Below are positions 23,509 to 32,520 of a stretch of 64,000 nt of DNA, in pieces. Origin of the DNA: an uncultured Oscillospiraceae bacterium (GTDB lineage: Bacteria > Bacillota > Clostridia > Oscillospirales > Oscillospiraceae). Numbering within the stretch: position 1 is the first letter of the stretch; each line of letters starts with the position of its first letter. The notes beneath the pieces are model-generated. The model ran no database searches. It worked only from the letters and a program-made list of their open reading frames with translations, and was not told the origin of the DNA. The DNA lies in NCBI GenBank assembly GCA_934572335.1, contig CAKTKU010000010.1:1-64000 (forward strand). Direction: 5' to 3'. The translations under genes and the position numbers were made by a program.

Positions 23509-24681
23509 ATGAACAAAGCGATCATGATAGGCGCAGGACAGATAGGGCGCGGCTTCATCGGCATGGAGCTCGAGCAGGCGGGCTACCACGTTCTGTTCGC
23601 GGACATCAATATGGACGTGATAAACGACATGCAGCGCCGCGGGGAGTACACCGTGCACATGGTGGACACGGAGTGCGTCGACACCACCGTGCGCAGCATC
23701 TCCGCCGTGAGCTCGCTCGACCCTGCGCTCCCCCGTGCGTTCGGCGACGCGGATGTGACGCTTGTGTGCACAAGCGTGGGGCAGACGGCGCTTGTAAAGG
23801 TTGCCCCGGCGATCGCGCAGGGCATCGCCGTCCGCGCCGCGGCGGGGATAACCGCGCCCATGAACATCATCGCCGTGGAGAATGCCATCGGCGGGACGAG
23901 CCAGCTGAAAGCGCACATATATGAACACCTTGACGACAGCGCGCGGCAGTACGCCGAAGAACACATCGGCTTTCCAAACTGCGCGGTCGACAGGATAATC
24001 CCGCCGAACAAGCGCGGCACGAACGAGGGCGACGTCGTCGTGGAAAAATACTACGAGTGGGACGTTGAAAAGTCCGGCATAAAGGCGGAGATACTGCCGA
24101 TAGACGGGCTGCACCTTGTGGACGACCTCAGCGCGTATCTTGAGCGCAAGCTCTTCACGCTCAACGGGCCGAACGCCGTCACGGCGTGCTATGGCTGGCT
24201 GAAGGGCTACGCCACGATAAACGAAGCGCTTGAAGACCGCGAGATATATGACCTCATCTGGGGCATGATGACCGAGTGCGGCGCGATGCTGCAGCGGCGG
24301 CACGGCTTCACGGCGGAGGAAATGCTCGCCTACCGCACAAAGCTCATGCAGCGCTTTATGAACCCGCACATCATCGACAGCGTCACGCGCGTGGCGCGCG
24401 AGCCGATAAGAAAGCTCTCCCCGAACGACCGCATCATCGCCCCGCTGCGCTATGCGGAGGAATACGGGCTGGATACGTCGTGCTACCGCACGGGCGTGGC
24501 GGCGGTGCTGCTCTATAATAACCCCGACGACGCGCAGAGCCAGCAGCTCACAGCGCTCATAAAGGACAAGGGCGTGCGCGCCGCGCTGGAGAGCGTGAGC
24601 GGCATCGTCGCCGACAGCGCGCTCGCCGCGGAAATAGAAAAAGAATATCTCCGGTTGCAAAAGCAGTATGTAATCTGTTAA
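23509..24681 (+). CDS. mannitol-1-phosphate 5-dehydrogenase-like polyol dehydrogenase
   Basis: 390 residues, close to E. coli MtlD (382). The Rossmann start is GAGQIGRGFIG (8-18), the middle has VDRIIPP (160-166), and the catalytic Lys is K214 in ERKLFTLNGPNA. The polyol dehydrogenase signature is Lys-x4-Asn-x2-His. Here K214 and N219 are present but the third position, 222, is Asn instead of His. It could oxidise mannitol-1-phosphate or a related acid-sugar, with altered catalysis. No mannitol PTS genes are adjacent. It lies between divergent DeoR and downstream LacI regulator genes. Confidence 0.8.
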   Translation: MNKAIMIGAGQIGRGFIGMELEQAGYHVLFADINMDVINDMQRRGEYTVHMVDTECVDTTVRSISAVSSLDPALPRAFGDADVTLVCTSVGQTALVKVAPAIAQGIAVRAAAGITAPMNIIAVENAIGGTSQLKAHIYEHLDDSARQYAEEHIGFPNCAVDRIIPPNKRGTNEGDVVVEKYYEWDVEKSGIKAEILPIDGLHLVDDLSAYLERKLFTLNGPNAVTACYGWLKGYATINEALEDREIYDLIWGMMTECGAMLQRRHGFTAEEMLAYRTKLMQRFMNPHIIDSVTRVAREPIRKLSPNDRIIAPLRYAEEYGLDTSCYRTGVAAVLLYNNPDDAQSQQLTALIKDKGVRAALESVSGIVADSALAAEIEKEYLRLQKQYVIC

Positions 24682-24730
24682 TATAGTAAAGTAAAATGAT
24701 TGCCGGATAAGCGGCCGGGGAGGTAAGCCT

Positions 24731-25810
24731 TTGAAAAGCAGCAAAGTGACGATAAGGGACGTTGCGGCCAAAGCCGGTGTCTCCCCGTCGACGGTCTCCA
24801 TGATACTCAACGGCAGCAGCCGCTTTCCCGAGCAGACCTGCCGCAAGGTCGTGGACGCCTGCAACGAGCTGGGCTATGTGCGCGGGGAGCTTCTGCGCAC
24901 GGAGAGCAACCGGGAGAGCAAGGCGCTCGTCGCCGTCGTGCCGACGCTCTCCAACCTCTTCTTTGTGAAGGCCGTCGGCGCGATGCAGCGCCGCGCCAAG
25001 GAGCTGGGCTATTCCCTGCTCGTGTTCGAGACCATGCGCGAGCGCACACAGGAGGCGCGCATCATCCAGATATGCAGCAGCTTCCCCTTCTCCGGAGTCA
25101 TCTTCTGCTACCCGCCGGAAAACAGCATGCACATGGCGCAGCTTGAGGCGACAAAGCCCGTCATACACATCTACGACAAGAATGTCAACAGCAACGAAAA
25201 CAGCCTCGCCATCGACGGGCTGCGCGTCGGCAGGATAATTGCCGAGCACCTGCTCTCCCTCGGGCATGAGCGGATCGTGTACCTCTGTCTCGATTTCGAG
25301 ATGAAGCAGATCATGCGCGTGCGGCGGCTGGAGGGTCTGCGCTCCGTATACCGCAATGCGGGGTACGACGCGGAAAAATGCGTGGCCGTATGCACGCCGC
25401 AGACCGTGCTGCCCAAGCACCACGGCGAGGTGGACGGCTATGAGCTGGGCTATCTTCTGACAAAGCACCTGCTTGAGCGCGGCGACGATTTCACCGCCGC
25501 CGTCGGCCTCAACGACATGATCGCCATCGGTGCGATGGACGCGATACTCGACGCCGGGAAGCGCATCCCGGAGGACTATTCCGTCTGCGGCTGCGACAAT
25601 ACCAGCGTCGCGCATTACCGCGGCATCTCCCTCACGACCGTCAACAGCTACCCCATCCAGTCCGGGCAGGAGGCGATAGAGCTCCTCGTGCGCAAGCTTG
25701 AGCATGAGGACATGTTCAGCGTCGAAGAGGACCCGGACGGGATAACCCAGATTGAGTATTATCCCAAGCTGATCGTCAGAAAAACCACAGGTCCATGCCG
25801 CAAAAAATGA
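24731..25810 (+). CDS. LacI-family transcriptional regulator
   Basis: 359 residues. The HTH is VTIRDVAAKAGVSPSTVSMIL (about 6-26) and the hinge helix NELGYVRGELLR. A periplasmic-binding-like sensor domain follows. Start is TTG 24731 with GGGGAGGT 7 nt upstream. It follows the polyol dehydrogenase by 49 nt and may be co-transcribed. The TRAP transporter operon 460 nt downstream is a plausible target. I do not see an obvious LacI operator. Confidence 0.88.
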   Translation: MKSSKVTIRDVAAKAGVSPSTVSMILNGSSRFPEQTCRKVVDACNELGYVRGELLRTESNRESKALVAVVPTLSNLFFVKAVGAMQRRAKELGYSLLVFETMRERTQEARIIQICSSFPFSGVIFCYPPENSMHMAQLEATKPVIHIYDKNVNSNENSLAIDGLRVGRIIAEHLLSLGHERIVYLCLDFEMKQIMRVRRLEGLRSVYRNAGYDAEKCVAVCTPQTVLPKHHGEVDGYELGYLLTKHLLERGDDFTAAVGLNDMIAIGAMDAILDAGKRIPEDYSVCGCDNTSVAHYRGISLTTVNSYPIQSGQEAIELLVRKLEHEDMFSVEEDPDGITQIEYYPKLIVRKTTGPCRKK

Positions 25811-25814
25811 CATA

Positions 25815-25849
25815 AACGCCGCGCAAACGGGAAATGCGCGGCGTTTTTT
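25815..25849 (+). terminator. terminator of the lacI-family gene
   Basis: Eleven-bp arms AACGCCGCGCA / TGCGCGGCGTT, 9-nt loop, then TTTTT. Confidence 0.9.
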
Positions 25850-26206
25850 GTATTTTATGGCACGGTTTCCTCTATGTTTTGCACAAAAGCAGAGGCACAA
25901 AATTGGGGAGTACGCCGGTTTTTTCGTTAAGAAAATGGCGTGAAAATTCTGTTTATTAAATTGTTTAGCGCGAGTTCAACGCATTTAACCGTAGGTGCGG
26001 CAGTTTGTGGCATAATATGGGTGATTGTCCAAGTTCAACATTCTTCAAAAATTCCGTGCTTTCGGCAAAATATGCGGAATGGCAAAGTTTTGGCGCTTTA
26101 TTCCATTGAATCGCGTTATTAAATATTTCAATAAATTTCACCGCGTTACCCCCGCTTTGCCCCGCCACAGATTACTTTTGCAAAAGCAAAAACGCGCAGA
26201 TATAAT
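25850..26206 (+). promoter_or_regulatory. AT-rich upstream region and promoter of the TRAP operon
   Basis: No gene with a ribosome site or coding character is present. The DNA is visibly AT-richer than its neighbours and holds a repeated AGTTCAAC (25973, 26032) and an inverted ATTCCG / CGGAAT (26051-26056 / 26075-26080). Its end holds a clear promoter: TTGCAA (26178-26183), 17-nt spacer, TATAAT (26201-26206). The -35 box lies in an inverted repeat TTTTGC / GCAAAA (26176-26191). Confidence 0.65.
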
Positions 26207-26272
26207 ATAGACACAGTTTGTTCACGAAGAGCAAACGACGAAAAAACAAAACCCGAAAGGAAATGGAAGCAC

Positions 26273-27325
26273 ATGAAAAAGGTTATTGCACTCCTCCTTG
26301 CCGCAGTGATGATGTTCGCGCTCTGCGCCTGCGGCTCCTCCTCCGCCCCCGCCGCGACCGAAGCACCCGCGGCAGCCGACGCCGCCCCTGCCGAGGCAGA
26401 GGCAGCCGTCTCCACCGATCCCATCGTCGTCAACATTTCTCACTCCTACACTGAGCTTGACCAGGTCAGCGTGGAGCTGAACACCGCCGCCAAGAACATC
26501 AACGAGCGCACCAACGGCGTTGTCACCGTCAACCTCTTCCCCAACAACACCTTCGGCAACATGGCCGACGGCGTTGAGGCAGTCATGAGCGACTCCCCCT
26601 TGATGCTGATGGCAGCATTCAGCCAGTGGGAGGATATGTACTATGACGCGAGCGCGCTCCAGTGCGGCTTCGTGTTCGAGACCGGCGAGGAGTTCCTCAA
26701 GGTCATGGACACCGACCTCTTCCAGAAGATCGTCACCGAGATGGACAAGGTCAACGTTCACCCCATCAACTGCAGCTTTGTTGGCGGCATGCGCCACGTC
26801 ATCGGCAAGGCTCCCTATGTTGAGCCCGCAGACATCAAGGGTCTGAAGCTCCGCGTTCCCGCCTCCACCACTTATCTTGAGTGCTTCGAGGCCATCGGTG
26901 CCTCCCCCATGGGTATGCCCGCTTCTGATCAGCTCAGCGCTCTCTCCGCCGGCACCATCGACGCCCTTGACCAGTCCATCAGCCTTATGTACTCCACCAA
27001 GAGCTACGAGCTCGTTGACAAGGTCACTCTCCTTGCCCAGCAGCCCCTCGCCGACGCCCTGTTCTGCAGCACCAACTGGTGGAACTCCATCCCCGAGGAA
27101 TACCGCGTGATCATCGAGGAAGAGCTGCACAATGCCGGTCTGCGCTACAACGAGTACTCCGTTGAGAACGAAGGCAGAATGCGCGAAGAGATGGAAGCCG
27201 CCGGTGTTGAGTTCTTCGAAGCCGACCGCGACGCTTACAAGGAGCTGGCGGGCGACCTCGTCCTCAAGTACAGCATCGGTCAGGAGCTTCTTGACACCCT
27301 CGCAGAGATCCGCACCGCGGCATAA
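26273..27325 (+). CDS. TRAP transporter substrate-binding lipoprotein (DctP)
   Basis: 350 residues. Lipoprotein signal ending at C20 (LCAC), Ala/Pro/Glu linker to about 48, then a DctP fold. The carboxylate-binding Arg of the family is R194 in GLKLRVPAS. It captures an organic acid outside the membrane for the fused permease encoded next. A PHP-type hydrolase shares the operon, which may act on the import product. GAAAGGAAATGG precedes the ATG. A hairpin separates it from the permease gene. Confidence 0.92.
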   Translation: MKKVIALLLAAVMMFALCACGSSSAPAATEAPAAADAAPAEAEAAVSTDPIVVNISHSYTELDQVSVELNTAAKNINERTNGVVTVNLFPNNTFGNMADGVEAVMSDSPLMLMAAFSQWEDMYYDASALQCGFVFETGEEFLKVMDTDLFQKIVTEMDKVNVHPINCSFVGGMRHVIGKAPYVEPADIKGLKLRVPASTTYLECFEAIGASPMGMPASDQLSALSAGTIDALDQSISLMYSTKSYELVDKVTLLAQQPLADALFCSTNWWNSIPEEYRVIIEEELHNAGLRYNEYSVENEGRMREEMEAAGVEFFEADRDAYKELAGDLVLKYSIGQELLDTLAEIRTAA

Positions 27326-27377
27326 TTCCGTGCACGGTATCCCGCACAATATATAGCAGCTTAACGCTTAGAGGCAT

Positions 27378-27408
27378 AGTCCGAAGAAGGCGCAGCCCTC
27401 TTCGGACT
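27378..27408 (+). repeat. hairpin between TRAP binding-protein and permease genes
   Basis: Ten-bp perfect outer arms AGTCCGAAGA / TCTTCGGACT with a partly paired interior, followed by ATCATTT. It is a probable partial terminator. Confidence 0.6.
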
Positions 27409-27434
27409 ATCATTTAATATAAAGAGGGTACTCT

Positions 27435-29231
27435 ATGAAAAAAATTATCTCCTTTTTCAAGGACGGTAAGTTTGAAGAGATACTTGGGTGCACGGCGATA
27501 GCGCTCGTCATCCTGCCGGTCATCATCAACATTATAAACCGTTCTTTTCTGAACAAATATTCGCTCAATCTTGAGTCGATCGCGCTTCTGGCATACGTCT
27601 GGATAGGCTACGGCTTCTTCGGATACATGTACAAGAAGGACGCGCACGTCGACGTGAAATTCATCGTCAACAAAATGTCGCCCGGTGTGCGCACCGTGTT
27701 TGACGTTCTGCGCGATGTCCTTATTCTCGCCTTCGCGGTCTATATGACCTATTGGGGCGTGAAGCTCACCATGTCCAACACCGCGCGCTACGTCGCCGGT
27801 ACAAAGATCCCCCTGGCGTATGGCTACGCCAGCATTGCTTTCGGATATTTCAGCGGTGCACTCAGCAGTCTCCGTGTTCTGTGCCATCGCGTTTACGGTC
27901 TTTTTAACAAAAAAAAGGAAGGAAGGTGCAGCCTGATGAGCGGTATTGAAGTCTGGCTTCCGCTGATACTCGTTTTTGTTCTTCTCGCGTTCCGCATCCC
28001 GGTCTGCATGGCCTTTATCGGCGGCGCCGTTTTCTTCTTCGGCATTATCGCGCCGGAAATGCCCCTGAATGTCGTCCTCTCCAAGATGGTGTCCGGCGGC
28101 ATGAACATGAACCTCATGGCCATCCCGTTCTTCATCACCGCGGGTCTTCTGATGAACTATACCGGCATCACCACGCGCATGATGAAATTTGCCGACCTCC
28201 TCGTCGGTCATATGTGGGGCGGTCTCGCGCAGGTCAACGTGCTGCTGTCCACGCTGATGGGCGGTCTGTGCGGCTCGTCCAATGCGGACGCTGCCATGCA
28301 GTGCAAGATGCTCGTCCCCGAGATGGAGAAACGCGGCTTCAACCGTGCGTTCTCCGCCGGCGTCACCGCGGCCTCCGCGCTCATCTCCCCGATGATCCCT
28401 CCCGGGGTCATGCTCATCCTCTACGCATCCATCACGGAAAACTCCGTGCTTGATATGTTCATGGCGGGCTACTTGCCCGGCATACTCATGTGCATCGTGC
28501 TCATGCTCGCCGTCAACTACGTCTCCCATCGCGACGGCTACAAGCCGACCCGCGAGAAGAGAGCGTCGTTCAAGGAGATTATGGTCGGTCTTGTCGAGTG
28601 CTTCTGGGCGGTCGTGATGATCGTTGTGCTCATCGTTGGTCTGCGCAGCGGTATCGTCACCGCGACTGAGGGCGGCGCTGTGCTGTGCGTGCTTTGCATC
28701 ATCGTCGGCGCGTTCATCTACAAGCAGCTGCACTGGAAGGACCTGCTCATCGTGGCGAAAGAGGCGTTCGCCTCCGTCACCAACGTTTTCGGTATCATCG
28801 TCTCCGCAACGGTGTTCGGTCTCTACCTCACCTATGCCCAGATCCCCCAGCGCATCACCGCGCTTTTCATGACCATCACCTCCAGCCCCATCGTCTTCCT
28901 GCTGCTCGTCAACCTGATGCTGCTCATCATGGGCATGCTCGTCGACGGCGCGGCCGTGCTGATGATCGCGGTGCCGCTGCTCTACCCCGTTGCGATGCAG
29001 CTTGGCATCCACCCCATCCACTTCGGCATCATCTTCGTCCTCAACCTGTCCATCGGCGGTCTCACGCCGCCCTTCGGCGCGACGATGTACCAGTGCTGCA
29101 ACCTGTGCGGGATAGAAATACCGGATTTTTTGAAGCAAAGCAAGGAGCTTATCCTCGCGCTGCTCGTTGCGCTGCTGTTCGTCACGTTCATCCCCGGCAT
29201 CTCCACGCTGCTGCCGACCCTTATGAAGTAA
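27435..29231 (+). CDS. fused TRAP transporter permease (DctQ-DctM)
   Basis: 598 residues. The N-terminal part (about 1-160) is a four-span DctQ-like small subunit. After a basic linker (FNKKKEGR) the chain restarts at about residue 168 as a DctM large subunit with about twelve spans, including IPFFITAGLLM, ISPMIPPGVMLILY and GGLTPPFGATMY. Q-M fusions are a known TRAP variant. It uses the sodium or proton gradient to import the ligand held by the DctP protein. AAGAGGGTACTCT precedes the ATG, and the PHP gene follows after 16 nt. Confidence 0.93.
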   Translation: MKKIISFFKDGKFEEILGCTAIALVILPVIINIINRSFLNKYSLNLESIALLAYVWIGYGFFGYMYKKDAHVDVKFIVNKMSPGVRTVFDVLRDVLILAFAVYMTYWGVKLTMSNTARYVAGTKIPLAYGYASIAFGYFSGALSSLRVLCHRVYGLFNKKKEGRCSLMSGIEVWLPLILVFVLLAFRIPVCMAFIGGAVFFFGIIAPEMPLNVVLSKMVSGGMNMNLMAIPFFITAGLLMNYTGITTRMMKFADLLVGHMWGGLAQVNVLLSTLMGGLCGSSNADAAMQCKMLVPEMEKRGFNRAFSAGVTAASALISPMIPPGVMLILYASITENSVLDMFMAGYLPGILMCIVLMLAVNYVSHRDGYKPTREKRASFKEIMVGLVECFWAVVMIVVLIVGLRSGIVTATEGGAVLCVLCIIVGAFIYKQLHWKDLLIVAKEAFASVTNVFGIIVSATVFGLYLTYAQIPQRITALFMTITSSPIVFLLLVNLMLLIMGMLVDGAAVLMIAVPLLYPVAMQLGIHPIHFGIIFVLNLSIGGLTPPFGATMYQCCNLCGIEIPDFLKQSKELILALLVALLFVTFIPGISTLLPTLMK

Positions 29232-29247
29232 AGCCGGAGGAAGCTGC

Positions 29248-30135
29248 ATGAAAAGATCCTATTTCCCCGAAGCCGGTATATGGCTGAAGGGCAACACGCA
29301 CAGCCACACCACGGTCTCCGACGGCGTGTTCACACCTGAGGAGCTTGCAAAGCTCTATGTCTCGCACGGGTACGATTTTCTCTCCATGACAGATCACAAC
29401 GTCTTCGTGCCGCACAGCGAGGTGCCGGAGCTCATCCAGCTCACCGGTGTTGAGCACGACATCGAGTACAGCGCCGACAAGTGCACCCACGTCGTCGGTC
29501 TCGGTGCCGCGGGCAAGGACGAAACGGGCTATGGATGCCGCCGCTACAGCAAGGAAGAGCTCAAAGATCAGCAGCTCGTTGACATGATGCACGACGACGG
29601 GCAGTTCGTCACCCTCGCGCACCCGTACTGGTCGCGTATGGAGGCGGAGGAGATATTCGCGCTCGACCGGCTCGACGCTATCGAGGTCTACAACAACGGC
29701 ACCGAGCATCTCTGCCACGGCGGAAATGCCGAGGTCCTCTGGGACATGATGCTGCGCCGGGGCAAGCGGCTGTACGCCACCGCGTGCGACGATGTGCACG
29801 TCCCGTGCGACCTGTTCGGCGGCTGGCTCTGGGTGAAGGCCGCGGAGCGCAGTGCCGGGGCCGTGCTCGCCGCGCTGCACTCCGGGGCGTTCTACGCCAC
29901 GAGCGGTCCGCAGATATCCGACTTCGGCATCGAGGACGGCGAGGTATACGTCGCGTGCAGTCCCTGCCGCGCCGTGCACTTTGTCACCTATCCCCCGCGC
30001 GGCGAGTCCCTGTTTGCCAACGGCGGGCCGCTCACCGAAGCCCGCCACAAGCTGACCGGCCGCGAGAGCTATGTGCGCGTCGTCTGTGAGGACAGCGAAG
30101 GCCACTGCGCCTGGTCGCAGCCCATCTATTTCTGA
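29248..30135 (+). CDS. PHP-domain metal-dependent hydrolase
   Basis: 295 residues. Metal-binding motifs of the PHP superfamily are visible in order: NTHSHTTVSDG (about 16-26), MTDHN (about 47-51), AHPYWS (about 124-129) and ATACDDVH (about 176-183). The C-terminal about 90 residues are beta-rich, as in CehA/McbA-like PHP proteins. It probably hydrolyses a phosphoester or related bond in the cytoplasm. Co-transcription with a TRAP importer suggests it acts on the transported compound. CCGGAGGAAGCTGC sets the ATG. Confidence 0.83.
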   Translation: MKRSYFPEAGIWLKGNTHSHTTVSDGVFTPEELAKLYVSHGYDFLSMTDHNVFVPHSEVPELIQLTGVEHDIEYSADKCTHVVGLGAAGKDETGYGCRRYSKEELKDQQLVDMMHDDGQFVTLAHPYWSRMEAEEIFALDRLDAIEVYNNGTEHLCHGGNAEVLWDMMLRRGKRLYATACDDVHVPCDLFGGWLWVKAAERSAGAVLAALHSGAFYATSGPQISDFGIEDGEVYVACSPCRAVHFVTYPPRGESLFANGGPLTEARHKLTGRESYVRVVCEDSEGHCAWSQPIYF

Positions 30136-30165
30136 CACGGCAAATTATTTAACCCTATAAGCAAC

Positions 30166-30193
30166 GCGCCGCCCACACGGGCGGCGCATTTTT
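30166..30193 (+). terminator. terminator of the TRAP/PHP operon
   Basis: Nine-bp arms GCGCCGCCC / GGGCGGCGC around ACAC, then ATTTTTC. Confidence 0.9.
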
Positions 30194-30228
30194 CATGCCT
30201 TGACACGGCGCGCGGGGCATGCTATAAT
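30194..30228 (+). promoter_or_regulatory. consensus promoter of the TetR gene with inverted repeat
   Basis: TTGACA (30200-30205), 17-nt spacer, TATAAT (30223-30228), a full consensus promoter. An inverted repeat CATGCC / GGCATG (30194-30199 / 30216-30221) brackets the -35 and spacer and could be the TetR operator. Confidence 0.75.
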
Positions 30229-30294
30229 GGCCTCAATAAGCAACAAGTGTTACCTATGATGTGCAGGTTTCGCAAGGGTTCGGGAGGGTCAGCA

Positions 30295-30882
30295 ATGCCG
30301 CCGAAGGTGCAGTTTTCAAGTGAAAGGATCATCGCCGCCGCCATCGCCGTCACCCGGCGGGAGGGGATCTCCGCCGTGACCGCGCGCTCGCTGGGCAAGG
30401 AGCTGGACTGCTCCGTCAAGCCCATATTCACCGCCTTTGAGAACATGGACGCGGTCATCGCCGCGACGGCGCGCGAGGCGAAGCGCATCTTCCTTGAGCA
30501 TATGCAAAAGCCGTACAAAAAGCGCATATCCTTTATGCAGATCGGTCTGCGGTGGATAGACTTCGCGCGCGTCGAGCCGCGGCTTTATCAGCTGCTGTTC
30601 ATGCCCGTGAGCAAGGGCGGCCGCGCCGTCACGCCGCTGAACGTGTTTGAAAACTTCGAGGGGCTGACGGAGAAGGTGCTGCCGATAATTGAGGCGGAGT
30701 TTTCCCTGCCGGAAAAATACGCTCTCAAGCTCTATAACCAGATGATACTCCACGCGCACGGCATCGCGTGCATCCTCGTCGCCGGGGAGACGGATTTTAC
30801 CGAGCAGAACATCCGCGAGATATTCTCCGAGACTGTCGAAAGTCTCGTCGCGTACTACAAAAACGCCAATACGGAGGACTGA
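30295..30882 (+). CDS. TetR-family transcriptional regulator
   Basis: 195 residues. The N-terminal HTH is IIAAAIAVTRREGISAVTARSLGKEL (shown in two parts: RREGISAVTARSLG is the recognition region), then a helical ligand domain. I chose ATG 30295 because GGGAGGGTCAGCA precedes it; a longer frame from 30247 has no ribosome site. It overlaps nothing but sits 3 nt before the YhhN-like gene, so the two are one operon. The ligand is unknown; a lipid-like molecule fits the neighbour. Confidence 0.85.
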   Translation: MPPKVQFSSERIIAAAIAVTRREGISAVTARSLGKELDCSVKPIFTAFENMDAVIAATAREAKRIFLEHMQKPYKKRISFMQIGLRWIDFARVEPRLYQLLFMPVSKGGRAVTPLNVFENFEGLTEKVLPIIEAEFSLPEKYALKLYNQMILHAHGIACILVAGETDFTEQNIREIFSETVESLVAYYKNANTED

Positions 30883-30885
30883 GCC

Positions 30886-31548
30886 ATGAGGTATGTTTTT
30901 CTCGCCGCGCTCGCGCTTTGCAGCGCCGCGCATCTCTATTACAGCTGGGTGGACAACAAACGCGGCCGCGCCGCGACAAAGCCGTTTCTGCTCATACTGC
31001 TGGTGCTGTATTATGTTTTCTCCGCCGACCGGCTTTCTTTCGTGCTGCTCGGCGCGCTGGTGACGAGCTGGCTGGGCGACGTGCTGCTCATCCCGCGCGG
31101 ACACGGCTGGTTTGCTGCTGGCGGCATAAGCTTCATGCTCAGCCATTTTCTCTTCATCGCCGTCTATGTTGAAAACATAAACTTCGCCCTTGTCCCGTGG
31201 GTCCCGGCGGTCATTCTCGCCGTCGTGTACTACGGCATCTCGGCAAAGATAATCTCCATGCTCTGGCCGTATGCGCCGAAGAAAATGCGCGCAGTGATGT
31301 ATATTTATCTGCTCGCCAACAGCACGATGAACGTCTTCGCCTTCATGCAGATGGTCACAACGCTGCACCCCGGCGCGATCGTCGCGTACATCGGGGCGGT
31401 GCTCTTCTTCATTTCGGACTGCACGCTCTTCCTCGTGCGCTATTATGAGCCCAAGCGCCTCATATTCAAGGATCATTTCACGGTCATGCTGACGTACATC
31501 GTCGGCGAATTTCTCATCACGCAGGGCATACTCATGCTCGCTGTCTGA
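30886..31548 (+). CDS. YhhN/TMEM86-family membrane protein (lysoplasmalogenase family)
   Basis: 220 residues, about eight membrane spans. Family landmarks are TKPFLL (about 31-36), SWLGDVLL (about 62-69) and FFISDCTLF (about 173-181). Eukaryotic and some bacterial members hydrolyse lysoplasmalogen, so a role in ether-lipid turnover is possible, as many Clostridia make plasmalogens. It is translationally close to the TetR gene. Confidence 0.82.
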   Translation: MRYVFLAALALCSAAHLYYSWVDNKRGRAATKPFLLILLVLYYVFSADRLSFVLLGALVTSWLGDVLLIPRGHGWFAAGGISFMLSHFLFIAVYVENINFALVPWVPAVILAVVYYGISAKIISMLWPYAPKKMRAVMYIYLLANSTMNVFAFMQMVTTLHPGAIVAYIGAVLFFISDCTLFLVRYYEPKRLIFKDHFTVMLTYIVGEFLITQGILMLAV

Positions 31549-31595
31549 CGGCGGTATGATTATCGGATATATAACATAACAAGGAGAGTTTGCGG

Positions 31596-32504
31596 ATGAA
31601 ATATGTATTCATCATCAACCCCCGCGCGGGTGAGGCGGACAACGCGGATAAGCTGCGCGCGGCGATCGCCCAGCTTCCGCAGAGCGGAGACTGCGAGGTA
31701 TACGTTACCCGCGCCGCCGGTGACGCGACGGAGTACGTCCGCGCACGCTGCCGCGAGAGCGCGGGCGAGGCGCTGCGCTTCATAGCCTGCGGCGGCGACG
31801 GCACGGTCAACGAGGTCTTCAACGGCGCTGTCGGGTTCGGCAATGTCAGCGTCACGTGCTACCCCTGCGGCAGCGGCAACGACTTTGTCAAGGCGTTCGG
31901 CGGGGCGGAGCGGTTTCTGGACATTGAAAAGCTCGTCACCGCGCCGGAGACGAAGCTCGACCTGCTGAAGGTCGGCGAGCGGTACAGCAACAACGTCGTC
32001 AACTTCGGCTTTGACACCACCGTCGCCATCACCATCAACAAGGAGCGCGAAAAGACCGGGCACGGCAACAAGAACGCCTACACCAAGGGCGTCATCACCG
32101 CGCTCATCAAGAGCATGAACAACCGCTGCACCGTCATTGCCGACGGCGAAACGCTCAACCCCGACGGGCGGCTGCTGCTGTGCACGCTGGCAAACGGGCA
32201 GTACGTGGGCGGGTCGTTCCGCTGCGCGCCGCGCTCGAAGCCGGACGACGGGCTCATCGACGTGTGCCTCATCAAGCCCATCTCGCGTCTGCGCTTCGTC
32301 AAGATACTCACGCCCTATACCAACGGCGAGCACCTTGACCGCGAGGATATGCGCGACATCGTCACATACCGTCAGGCAAAGCGCGTCGAGATTATCGCCC
32401 AGCCCGGCTTTGCCTACTCGCTCGACGGGGAGATCATCAATTCCGAGCACTTCACGGTCGAAATTGCCGAAAAAGCGCTCAACTTCGCCCTGCCGGAGGC
32501 GTAA
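31596..32504 (+). CDS. diacylglycerol/lipid kinase family protein
   Basis: 302 residues of the DAGK catalytic family. INPRAGEADNADKL opens the fold, the glycine-rich nucleotide motif is ACGGDGTVNEVFNG (about 68-81), PCGSGNDFVKAFG follows (about 90-102), and the later motif DGEII. It should phosphorylate diacylglycerol or a related lipid at the membrane. Start ATG 31596 has AAGGAGAG about 10 nt upstream; a TTG 6 nt earlier is less likely. Confidence 0.87.
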   Translation: MKYVFIINPRAGEADNADKLRAAIAQLPQSGDCEVYVTRAAGDATEYVRARCRESAGEALRFIACGGDGTVNEVFNGAVGFGNVSVTCYPCGSGNDFVKAFGGAERFLDIEKLVTAPETKLDLLKVGERYSNNVVNFGFDTTVAITINKEREKTGHGNKNAYTKGVITALIKSMNNRCTVIADGETLNPDGRLLLCTLANGQYVGGSFRCAPRSKPDDGLIDVCLIKPISRLRFVKILTPYTNGEHLDREDMRDIVTYRQAKRVEIIAQPGFAYSLDGEIINSEHFTVEIAEKALNFALPEA

Positions 32505-32520
32505 GGACGATCAGGACAGC

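Noticed and set aside
25940..26168. Short plus and minus frames in the AT-rich block
   Set aside because: No ribosome site, no domain, and composition unlike neighbouring genes. Treated as non-coding.
27414..29249. A 611-codon open frame on the minus strand
   Set aside because: It lies entirely antisense to the fused TRAP permease, which has clear family motifs and a ribosome site. The antisense protein is a His/Asp/Glu-rich string with no domain; GC-rich DNA keeps such frames open.
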